In this document: one piece after another, positions 1 through 5,204 of the stretch | How positions within the stretch are numbered: the first letter of the stretch is position 1 | How the letters are laid out: each line of letters starts with the position of its first letter | DNA from: Candidatus Hydrogenedens sp. | GTDB lineage: Bacteria > Hydrogenedentota > Hydrogenedentia > Hydrogenedentales > Hydrogenedentaceae | Length of the DNA stretch: 8,864 nt | Assembly: GCA_035378955.1 (NCBI GenBank) | Contig: DAOSUS010000091.1 | Coordinates: forward strand, 1 to 8,864 | Reading direction: 5' to 3' | Notes under the pieces: model-generated | Seen by the model: only the letters and a program-made list of their open reading frames with translations | Told to the model about the DNA's origin: nothing | Database searches by the model: none | Translations under genes and position numbers: made by a program

Positions 1-53
1 TTGCGAGCACATGGACCTGAACCATGCGTGTCTGCCAATTCCACCACTCCGGC
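1..53 (-). tRNA. tRNA-Leu(CAG), 5' part, truncated by window edge
   Basis: Read on the minus strand from 53, the sequence starts with the acceptor strand GCCGGAG, then T8-G9, a D-arm containing GGAATTGGCAGA as in class II leucine tRNAs, and an anticodon arm whose stem CATGG/CCATG (plus-strand 10-26) closes the loop TTCAGGT. The anticodon is CAG (plus-strand 17-19), which reads CUG leucine codons. The run TGCTCGCAA at the edge starts the long variable arm expected of tRNA-Leu. The rest of the variable arm, the T-arm and the 3' acceptor strand lie outside the window, so folding of the whole molecule cannot be checked. It is divergent from the tRNA-Lys gene. Confidence 0.9.
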
Positions 54-65
54 AGAGCAGATAAT

Positions 66-95
66 ATTTTAACGGATAAACCCGTTTTATTTCAA
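66..95 (-). promoter_or_regulatory. Probable sigma-70-type promoter of tRNA-Leu
   Basis: On the minus strand there is a -35 TTGAAA (plus-strand 90-95) and a -10 TAAAAT (66-71) with an 18-bp spacer, placing the start a few bases before the tRNA 5' end at 53. The spacer contains a perfect 5-bp inverted repeat AACGG/CCGTT (71-75 and 82-86), which could be incidental or a regulator site. An alternative -10, TATTAT (61-66), lacks a good -35. Confidence 0.45.
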
Positions 96-153
96 AGACC
101 TATCAAAGGCTTTATGAAAAAGAAAAGCGGGATTTCTGAATGCAAGATGTTTT

Positions 154-182
154 TTGCGAATTTTATGTATTTTTGATATAAT
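154..182 (+). promoter_or_regulatory. Probable sigma-70-type promoter of tRNA-Lys
   Basis: A perfect TATAAT (177-182) lies 17 bp downstream of TTGCGA (154-159, 4 of 6 matches to the -35 consensus). The predicted start is around 188-190, about 10 bases before the mature tRNA 5' end, leaving a short 5' leader for RNase P. The same promoter could read on into the amidotransferase gene, because only a short T run (276-280) follows the tRNA. Confidence 0.55.
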
Positions 183-199
183 ATTATCTCTTTTATGGC

Positions 200-275
200 G
201 GACGGGTAGCTCAGGTGGAAGAGCATCGGACTTTTAATCCGGTGGCCGCGGGTTCGAGTCCCGCCCCGTCTACCA
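200..275 (+). tRNA. tRNA-Lys(TTT), CCA end encoded
   Basis: A complete cloverleaf folds. The acceptor stem is 200-206 with 265-271 (GGACGGG/CCCGTCT, one G-T closing pair). The D-stem is GCTC/GAGC (209-212 and 221-224). The anticodon stem is 226-230 with 238-242 (one T-G pair) around the loop CTTTTAA, giving anticodon TTT. The variable loop is five bases, and the T-stem GCGGG/CCCGC closes the loop TTCGAGT. The discriminator A (272) and CCA (273-275) are encoded. It reads lysine AAA/AAG codons. The amidotransferase start codon is 54 bases downstream. Confidence 0.97.
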
Positions 276-329
276 TTTTTATAAGAGTAGTAGTAGTAAA
301 CTTAAAAACGAAAAAGGAGGAGTTCAATT

Positions 330-1106
330 ATGTGTCGTCTATTGGGTGTAATCGCCAACAAATCTGTGGAATTTAGATTCTCATTCAAAAAATTTAAATC
401 TTTAGGGGAAAGAAATCGAGATGGTTGGGGTGTTGGTTGGTATGATAATTCTATCAAGGCGAATATAAAAAAGGAAGGTTGCTCTACAATTGAAAGCGAA
501 ATCTATGACTGCTTATCTGAAAAAGTATATTCTCATTTAATTATCGAACATGTTCGATTGGCAACAACAGGCAAAATATGTAAAGCAAATTCTCATCCAT
601 TTGAATTCAATAACTGGATATTTGCGCATAATGGTTGTGTAAACCGTGATTATTTATTTGAAGAACTTGAACAAGACTATAGAAATGGATTAATAGGAGA
701 CTGCACCGATTCAGAAGTATACTTCCGTTTCCTTTTGCAAAGTATAAACAAACAAGGTGGTGATACTGTTCAGGGAATTCTTTGTGGTTTAGAAAAAATC
801 TATAGAATAGGCGGTGGTAGAACATATAATTTTCTTCTTTCTGATGGCAAACATTTATATGCATATCGCGATGGGAATGACCTATATATCCTTAAACGGT
901 TCAATGTTGATCCCAATGATTACAGTAACTTTGAAGCACTGTCAAAGGAGACACAATTACTATTAACAAGTAAATCTTTAAATCGTGAAAAAGCAGTGGT
1001 AATTTGTTCAGAAGATATTACTGATGAATCGAATTGGGAGGAAATAGCACAAAGGGAATTGGTCATTGTTAATCAAAACCTTAATATAATTAGGCGAAAG
1101 ATATAA
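330..1106 (+). CDS. Class II glutamine amidotransferase, YafJ-like
   Basis: The 258-residue protein is an N-terminal-nucleophile glutaminase domain. Cys2 follows the initiator Met and would be the catalytic nucleophile once Met is removed. The family blocks appear in order: DGWGVGWY (31-38), HVRLAT (74-79), NSHPF (87-91), AHNG (99-102, oxyanion region) and CTDSE (125-129, glutamine binding). The C-terminal stretch with SEDITDESNW (227-236) resembles YafJ/Gn-AT-II stand-alone proteins. No synthase domain (GlmS, PurF, AsnB) is fused, so it would hydrolyse a gamma-glutamyl amide; the ammonia acceptor or true substrate is unknown. The protein is cytosolic with no signal peptide. The start is supported by AGGAGG (315-320) nine bases before ATG. 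It may share the tRNA-Lys transcript. The family assignment is secure; the physiological role is not. Confidence 0.9.
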   Translation: MCRLLGVIANKSVEFRFSFKKFKSLGERNRDGWGVGWYDNSIKANIKKEGCSTIESEIYDCLSEKVYSHLIIEHVRLATTGKICKANSHPFEFNNWIFAHNGCVNRDYLFEELEQDYRNGLIGDCTDSEVYFRFLLQSINKQGGDTVQGILCGLEKIYRIGGGRTYNFLLSDGKHLYAYRDGNDLYILKRFNVDPNDYSNFEALSKETQLLLTSKSLNREKAVVICSEDITDESNWEEIAQRELVIVNQNLNIIRRKI

Positions 1107-1222
1107 CAAATTTTCCGCCGATACAAAGGGTTAATACTCATACTTCTAATAGTAGCGTCCCTATTTTTGTTATTATTTTTCTAATTTACCCTATCCCTTT
1201 TATCACTCTATGTCCGTTCCAT

Positions 1223-1383
1223 CCGTCCTACCCGCACCATCAGTCTCATTCGCCCCATCCACCCATCTGTCTTATCTATCTCATCTGCCCCATTCGTCCT
1301 ATCTGTCTTATCTGTCTCATTCGTTCCATTCGTCCTATCTGTCTTATCTGTCCCATTTGTCCCATGTGTCCCATTTGTCCCAT
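1223..1383 (+). repeat. 9-bp minisatellite, about 18 degenerate units, consensus YTGTCYYAT
   Basis: From 1223 the sequence resolves into units such as CTGTCTTAT, CTGTCTCAT, TCGTCCTAT and TTGTCCCAT, all nine bases except one of eight (1259-1266). The left third is most degenerate; the right end (1348-1383) has four near-identical units. A higher-order 36-bp period is visible: 1294-1329 and 1330-1365 differ at only three of 36 positions. The plus strand is almost free of G outside the TG/CG position, so the array is strongly strand-asymmetric. It fills the gap between two convergent genes and ends one base before the stop codon of the minus-strand gene. There are no unique spacers, so it is not a CRISPR array. 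Open frames across it are a by-product of the 3n period. Confidence 0.9.
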
Positions 1384-1384
1384 A

Positions 1385-2839
1385 TCAATACGACTGAATT
1401 CGATATGATTTTCTATAATCGAATATTTTGGATTTTACAGATTCCCTTTCTTTCTTCGGAATGGGATAAAAATCAATAAAGTATGTTTCTGAAGAGAGAT
1501 AAATATCCAAATAATCATCCATCCAGATAAGTTCTTCTTCTGTAAAGTATTGCTGTAATATATCATCTAAATTTTTCGGATATACACCATTGCTTTTAAA
1601 ATATCTTTCAAGAAGTATTTTCAATATCGAGCCATAGATAGAGCATAAAGATTGATTGTATCTTAACAACATATTCCTATATTTTTCGCCAGACCAGAAC
1701 ATCCAATATTCTTTATCTTCTAAACCGGCTCTTCTCTTGATAGATTTTATCTCATTTATAGCGTTATATACTTTACCTTGATTATAAAAAACAGCATTCT
1801 CAATGTCTCTCCATGAGGATGTCTCAAAAACCTCTCTATTCTTTTCCAAAACACGAGCCATATCATTATACGCAAAAAATAAGGAGATACTTCGGGGAAT
1901 AGATAGTTGAGGAGGGTTATATTTCAATTGCCCTTGCTTATTAACAAACCAATCTTCAAGATAGAACAATGCGTTTTTATATACCGTTTGAAATTCCAAT
2001 GTTTTGATTTTTTCTTTTATATCTAATAATTGGTTCAACAAATTTTGGTAAAACGCATCGGGTATTGATGGATATGATGCAATCATCGAAACAATAGATA
2101 ACTGCTGTACAATTTGTGAGGGTTCCCATAAATAAATAGGATCTAATTTTAAAGCCACCTGATTAAATGTCTCTACCCAGTCCAATGCTTCTGTATACTC
2201 ACCCTTTTCTAATAGCAAGAGAACATTGACCAATTCAATCAACAGCATCTCTGAATTCAATGCCGAATAAAAAGCATACGGATCACTTTTATAAGGGAGA
2301 AAGAAATCTTTGTTGCTAACTATTTTCATATCGTCTAAAATCCCCTGTGAATTATGGAGAAAATCCTCTATCCAATGACCTTCTGGATATATACAGAAAC
2401 GCTCACGGAAATTTTCAGGACCCGATATTTGATATTCCTTTTTAGCATAAGCATCCATCTCCTCCTGAAATAAATTTTCTTTTATTAAAAATTTATAAAA
2501 ACTAAGAAACATCTCAGCAGGCCATCTTTCCGCCTTAAAACTACCTTTAGTAAATGTTAAAGTATCAGGGGTATCCGGTATCAGTACCTTCCATGTGAAA
2601 GAAGAAAAATATCCGCAAACCATTCTTTTGGCTATAGTATTTGGTCTTACAAAGAAAACATACCCATTCTCATCCATTTTTGCTTTTCTTATCAATTCTT
2701 GATATTCCATACATATAGGAGGTGCTGTAAGGAAACTTTTTGCAATGATTAAAAACACTAATGGGATTACTATAATAATTGCAAGTAAAATAAATGTATG
2801 GCGATAACTTCTTAACCCACTCTTTTTCGATTTAAACAT
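1385..2839 (-). CDS. Unrecognised single-pass membrane protein with PVC-like C-terminal motif
   Basis: The 484-residue protein has a short basic N-terminus (KSKK near residue 3), one strongly hydrophobic segment at about 15-37, and a long, mostly helical, tryptophan- and tyrosine-rich remainder, so it is probably anchored with its bulk outside the membrane. Residues 410-426 read LERYFKSNGVYPKNLDD. This resembles the 'ALERYR...G.YP.sLd.L' motif common, from memory, in large paralogous planctomycete-type protein families of unknown function. No catalytic motif is recognised. GGAG lies about 8 bases before the ATG. It starts 51 nt after the esterase stop on the same strand, so the two are probably cotranscribed. 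Its TGA stop is one base from the 9-bp array. A function cannot be assigned. Confidence 0.8.
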   Translation of the reverse strand: MFKSKKSGLRSYRHTFILLAIIIVIPLVFLIIAKSFLTAPPICMEYQELIRKAKMDENGYVFFVRPNTIAKRMVCGYFSSFTWKVLIPDTPDTLTFTKGSFKAERWPAEMFLSFYKFLIKENLFQEEMDAYAKKEYQISGPENFRERFCIYPEGHWIEDFLHNSQGILDDMKIVSNKDFFLPYKSDPYAFYSALNSEMLLIELVNVLLLLEKGEYTEALDWVETFNQVALKLDPIYLWEPSQIVQQLSIVSMIASYPSIPDAFYQNLLNQLLDIKEKIKTLEFQTVYKNALFYLEDWFVNKQGQLKYNPPQLSIPRSISLFFAYNDMARVLEKNREVFETSSWRDIENAVFYNQGKVYNAINEIKSIKRRAGLEDKEYWMFWSGEKYRNMLLRYNQSLCSIYGSILKILLERYFKSNGVYPKNLDDILQQYFTEEELIWMDDYLDIYLSSETYFIDFYPIPKKERESVKSKIFDYRKSYRIQSY

Positions 2840-2890
2840 TTATTTTACTCCATTCTTTTAATTTACAATTCCTCGGATAAGACTTATTAA

Positions 2891-3736
2891 TTATTTGTGT
2901 TGAGAAAATAGCCACTTCGGGAGGTCAGTTTCCTCATAAGCCTTAACCCAACTGTTGTGTTTTACTCCAGGATATTCTGTATATAATATTTTTGTGCCTC
3001 CTGCATCTTTTATCTTTTGGACAAAATTTCGGGTGCAATCCACAGGAACGACATCATCATCTGCTCCATGAAATGCCCAGATAGGCATATCTTTTAATCG
3101 TTGCACTCGTTGTTCTACATCCTGCGGTGTTTCATCGGGTATCTCCGGTCGTTCCAATCGCTGTTTTATAAAAGCCAATTCTCCACCACCGCATATTGGG
3201 ACTAATGCCGCAAACATATCCGTATGTTTAGCACCATAAATCCAGGTTCCAAAACCTCCCATAGAAAGCCCTGTTAAATAAATCCGTTTCCTGTCAATAT
3301 TGTATTCTTTTAGTGTTTTGTTTATACATAAATCAATATCTTCTTCTATCTCATTATAATATTTACCCGCAGGACATTGCGGGAAAACGACAATAGCCTG
3401 CCATCGTTCCGGGTGTCTTCGAATAGAAGTTGCCAAACCCACTTCTGTCTGCACCAATCCGTTTTGTCCTCGTTCTCCAGCACCATGCAAAAATACAATC
3501 ATCGGAATTTTTGTCTGAGGTGTATATTCATAAGGGACATAAACTACATACCGTTTCATTAATTTGCCATTATCAAGCGTTTTGTTGATAAACCCTGTAC
3601 ATACCGATTTCCCGGTCTTTTTTTGCGTAGCCCCCATTTCGTTATTTACATGCACACATCCTATAGATGATACAATCAATACACTTATAAAAAGAAGCAA
3701 GACACTTCTGTATATAAAGATATTATTCTTATACAT
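2891..3736 (-). CDS. Alpha/beta-hydrolase lipoprotein, predicted esterase/peptidase
   Basis: The 281-residue protein has a lipoprotein signal: a hydrophobic stretch at about 11-26 ending SSIGC, with Cys27 as the lipidation site. It is therefore likely membrane-anchored outside the cytoplasm. The hydrolase fold shows the oxyanion block HGAGERG (84-90), the nucleophile elbow GLSMGG (156-161, Ser158), the acid in HGADDDVVP (223-231, probably Asp227) and the base in GVKHNSW (His260), so the triad is complete. It resembles the prolyl-oligopeptidase/LpqC-feruloyl esterase superfamily ('predicted peptidase', COG4099 type), whose members cleave acyl or feruloyl esters, often on polysaccharides; the substrate cannot be read from sequence. 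AAGGAA sits about 8 bases before the ATG. It is first of a two-gene minus-strand unit and divergent from the rplJL operon. Confidence 0.88.
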   Translation of the reverse strand: MYKNNIFIYRSVLLLFISVLIVSSIGCVHVNNEMGATQKKTGKSVCTGFINKTLDNGKLMKRYVVYVPYEYTPQTKIPMIVFLHGAGERGQNGLVQTEVGLATSIRRHPERWQAIVVFPQCPAGKYYNEIEEDIDLCINKTLKEYNIDRKRIYLTGLSMGGFGTWIYGAKHTDMFAALVPICGGGELAFIKQRLERPEIPDETPQDVEQRVQRLKDMPIWAFHGADDDVVPVDCTRNFVQKIKDAGGTKILYTEYPGVKHNSWVKAYEETDLPKWLFSQHK

Positions 3737-3848
3737 AAACAGATTCCTTTCTTAAATTTGTTTATGTTGTCCATGTATCTCTGGGTAATACATAAAAGCA
3801 TAACACAAATAGTTCTTTTATAGGGAATTGACTTTCTATTTCTTTAGA

Positions 3849-3878
3849 TTGAATTATAAGATGTGTCTATGATAAAAT
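3849..3878 (+). promoter_or_regulatory. Probable promoter of the rplJL leader transcript
   Basis: TTGAAT (3849-3854, 4 of 6) and TAAAAT (3873-3878, 5 of 6) are separated by 18 bp, predicting a start at about 3885, just before the first paired base of the leader RNA. Between the esterase start (3736) and this promoter, 3737-3848 shows only AT-rich sequence; I could not identify the minus-strand promoter of the esterase with confidence. Confidence 0.5.
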
Positions 3879-3884
3879 ACTCTT

Positions 3885-4016
3885 GTTGTGCGTCAAAGAC
3901 AGCCGGTGGCTCAGTAGAGCCTTAATGTTGCCAGCCGAGAGGCACGAGACATATATCGAAGTAATTATTTGAAAGTTCATGTCCGTGTTGTCTTTTGACG
4001 ACACGGATATTTTTTT
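3885..4016 (+). ncRNA. Ribosomal protein L10 leader RNA (L10_leader type)
   Basis: The core of this cis-regulatory RNA is recognisable: AAGACAGCCGGTGGCTC, a hairpin GGCTC-AGTA-GAGCC (3908-3921), the conserved CTTAAT, and GCCAGCCGAGAGG (3930-3942). This is the family signature that binds the L10(L12) complex and lies in front of rplJ in many bacteria. The stem GCCGGT/GCCAGC (3902-3907 with 3930-3935) pairs apart from one C-A mismatch and one T-G pair. The 5' strand 3888-3901 is complementary to 3989-4004 inside the attenuator, with one bulged base on each side of a core, so an antiterminator is possible. Excess L10-L12 binding would favour termination and lower rplJL expression. Confidence 0.88.
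3979..4016 (+). terminator. Attenuator: intrinsic terminator in the rplJ leader
   Basis: A 14-bp stem pairs 3979-3992 with 3997-4010 around a TTTT loop, with only two G-T pairs, followed by seven T residues (4010-4016). It lies 34 bases before the rplJ start codon, so it must be bypassed for expression. The 3' strand competes with leader bases 3888-3901. Confidence 0.88.
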
Positions 4017-4034
4017 AATTTAGCAATAAATTTG

Positions 4035-4045
4035 AAAGGAGGTGA
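4035..4045 (+). promoter_or_regulatory. Near-perfect Shine-Dalgarno deciding the rplJ TTG start
   Basis: AAAGGAGGTGA is complementary to nearly the whole anti-SD of 16S rRNA. It overlaps the GTG at 4042, which therefore cannot be the start, and is correctly spaced (8 bases from GGAGG) for TTG at 4051. Confidence 0.85.
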
Positions 4046-4050
4046 ATACC

Positions 4051-4581
4051 TTGCCTACAAAAGAAAAAATCGAATCTGTAAAAGAAATTAGAGAACGGCT
4101 TGAAAACAATGCCCTTGCCATTATGACCCAGTATGTAGGGATTAATGTGGCACAGGTTACCGAATTGCGAAAGAAACTCCGTGAGGCAGGTATCCAGTAT
4201 AAAGTTTACAAGAATAATCTTGCACGGATTGCTTTGCGGGAAATTGGTGCGGAACCTGCCGCAGATTTCATGAACGGTCCTACAGCATGGGCTTTCGGTA
4301 AAGACCCCGTAGCTTCAGCTAAAATAATAAAAGACTTCTCGAAGGATGTGCCTTTTGTTCAAATCGTTGGTGGAGTTATGGAAGGTAAAGTTCTTACCAA
4401 AGACCAGGTAATTAGCCTTGCTAACTTACCGCCTAAAGAGGTGTTGCAGGCACAAGTTATCGGGACTATCGCCGCACCCTTACGGAATCTTGTTACTGTT
4501 CTTAATGCGATACCTACAAGTTTGGTCAATGTGCTCGACCAGATTAAGAAAAAGAAGGAAGAAGCACAATCTGCCGCATAA
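4051..4581 (+). CDS. rplJ: 50S ribosomal protein L10
   Basis: The 176-residue protein anchors L7/L12 dimers to the large subunit stalk base. It begins MPTKEKIESVKEIRERL, with the typical L10 core including VAQVTELRKKLREAG, YKVYKNNLAR and an alanine-rich turn near GPTAWAFGKDP. The C-terminal helix (about 145-170) that docks L12 dimers ends in a lysine-rich tail. I chose TTG at 4051 rather than GTG at 4042: the GTG lies inside the Shine-Dalgarno, and the PTKEK start matches the family. Length is normal for L10. It is first of two genes, with rplL 73 A-rich bases downstream, and is controlled by the leader and attenuator upstream. L10 with L12 is the expected autorepressor. Confidence 0.96.
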   Translation: MPTKEKIESVKEIRERLENNALAIMTQYVGINVAQVTELRKKLREAGIQYKVYKNNLARIALREIGAEPAADFMNGPTAWAFGKDPVASAKIIKDFSKDVPFVQIVGGVMEGKVLTKDQVISLANLPPKEVLQAQVIGTIAAPLRNLVTVLNAIPTSLVNVLDQIKKKKEEAQSAA

Positions 4582-4654
4582 TTATTCTTTTAACTTTGAA
4601 ACAAGAAACAACAAACAATTTAATAAAATAACAAACAAATAAGGAGATAATCCG

Positions 4655-5059
4655 ATGTCAGACAAATTACAACCTATCATTGATGCTATTGCAGAACTCA
4701 ATGTTCTGGAACTGAGTGAATTAGTGAAAGCACTCGAAGAAAAGTTTGGAGTAACGGCTGCTGCTCCTATGGCAATGGCTATGCCCATGATGATGCCCGG
4801 AGCCGGTGCCGGAGCCGGTGCCGAAGCCAAAGATGAAGGTCCTTCTGCTTATAATGTAATCCTGAAAGAACAGGGTTCGCAGAAGATTAACCTGATTAAG
4901 AAAGTGAAAGACTTATTAGGTCTTGGATTGAAAGAAGCCAAAGACCTGGTGGATGCCGTTCCGAAGCCCATTAAAGAGAATGTGAGCGAAGAAGAAGCCA
5001 AGAAACTTAAGGAAGAATTGGAAAGTGTCGGAGCCGTTGTTGAACTTGTTGGCGTATAA
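4655..5059 (+). CDS. rplL: 50S ribosomal protein L7/L12
   Basis: The 134-residue stalk protein recruits translation GTPases. The N-terminal dimerisation/L10-binding domain (about 1-33, ELNVLELSELVKALEEKFGV) is followed by a flexible hinge (about 34-62) and the globular C-terminal domain with the diagnostic GLGLKEAKDLVDAVPKPIKE block. The hinge is unusual: it begins with a methionine-rich run (MAMAMPMMMP) and then GAGAGAGA, the latter encoded by two perfect tandem copies of GGAGCCGGTGCC (4799-4822). AAGGAGA lies 8 bases before the ATG. The protein is slightly longer than the usual 120-130 residues because of the hinge. It is the last gene of the operon; rpoB does not follow. Confidence 0.97.
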   Translation: MSDKLQPIIDAIAELNVLELSELVKALEEKFGVTAAAPMAMAMPMMMPGAGAGAGAEAKDEGPSAYNVILKEQGSQKINLIKKVKDLLGLGLKEAKDLVDAVPKPIKENVSEEEAKKLKEELESVGAVVELVGV

Positions 5060-5085
5060 TTAGAAAAACATACGCATATTTTTTC

Positions 5086-5117
5086 AAGCACCTGATTTTT
5101 TTGTCAGGTGCTTTTTT
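5086..5117 (+). terminator. Intrinsic terminator after rplL
   Basis: A perfect 10-bp stem AAGCACCTGA/TCAGGTGCTT (5086-5095 with 5104-5113) encloses an 8-base T-rich loop and runs into a T tract to 5117. A weaker hairpin just upstream, GCGTAT (5052-5057) with ATACGC (5070-5075) followed by ATATTTTTT, overlaps the rplL stop and may act as a first, leaky terminator. This closes the rplJL operon, separating it from the glycosyltransferase. Confidence 0.9.
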
Positions 5118-5204
5118 ATTTTATGGATAAGTTTAAATATAATATCTCTATAACTCGTTTACAAAATATAATTTCCCACACATAACTTAAAGAAGATATT
5201 TATA

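Noticed and set aside
1117..1124. GCCGATAC, resembling a sigma-28 -10 element
   Set aside because: No TAAA-type -35 at proper spacing and no downstream plus-strand gene.
1125..1185. Intrinsic terminator after the amidotransferase gene
   Set aside because: Only 4-bp pairings (for example TACT/AGTA) precede the T-rich stretch, too weak to call.
1276..1383. Minus-strand open frame through the array (Met-Gly-Gln/Ile-Arg-Gln units) starting just after the membrane protein stop
   Set aside because: It has no Shine-Dalgarno or recognisable protein and is explained by a period divisible by three.
1223..1383. CRISPR array
   Set aside because: Units are 9 bp with no unique spacers and no cas genes are present.
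1210..1479. 89-codon plus-strand open frame of Ser-Tyr-Leu/Ser-His-Leu repeats
   Set aside because: It is the 9-bp array read as codons. There is no ribosome site, the composition is purely repeat-driven, and it runs into the antisense of the membrane protein gene.
4582..4830. Minus-strand open frame opposite the start of rplL
   Set aside because: Its Ala/Pro repeats are the antisense of the L12 hinge codons, and rplL is certain.
5138..5172. TATAAT matches at 5138-5143 and 5167-5172 as a glycosyltransferase promoter
   Set aside because: Neither has a credible -35 at 16-18 bp; in such AT-rich sequence the matches are expected by chance.
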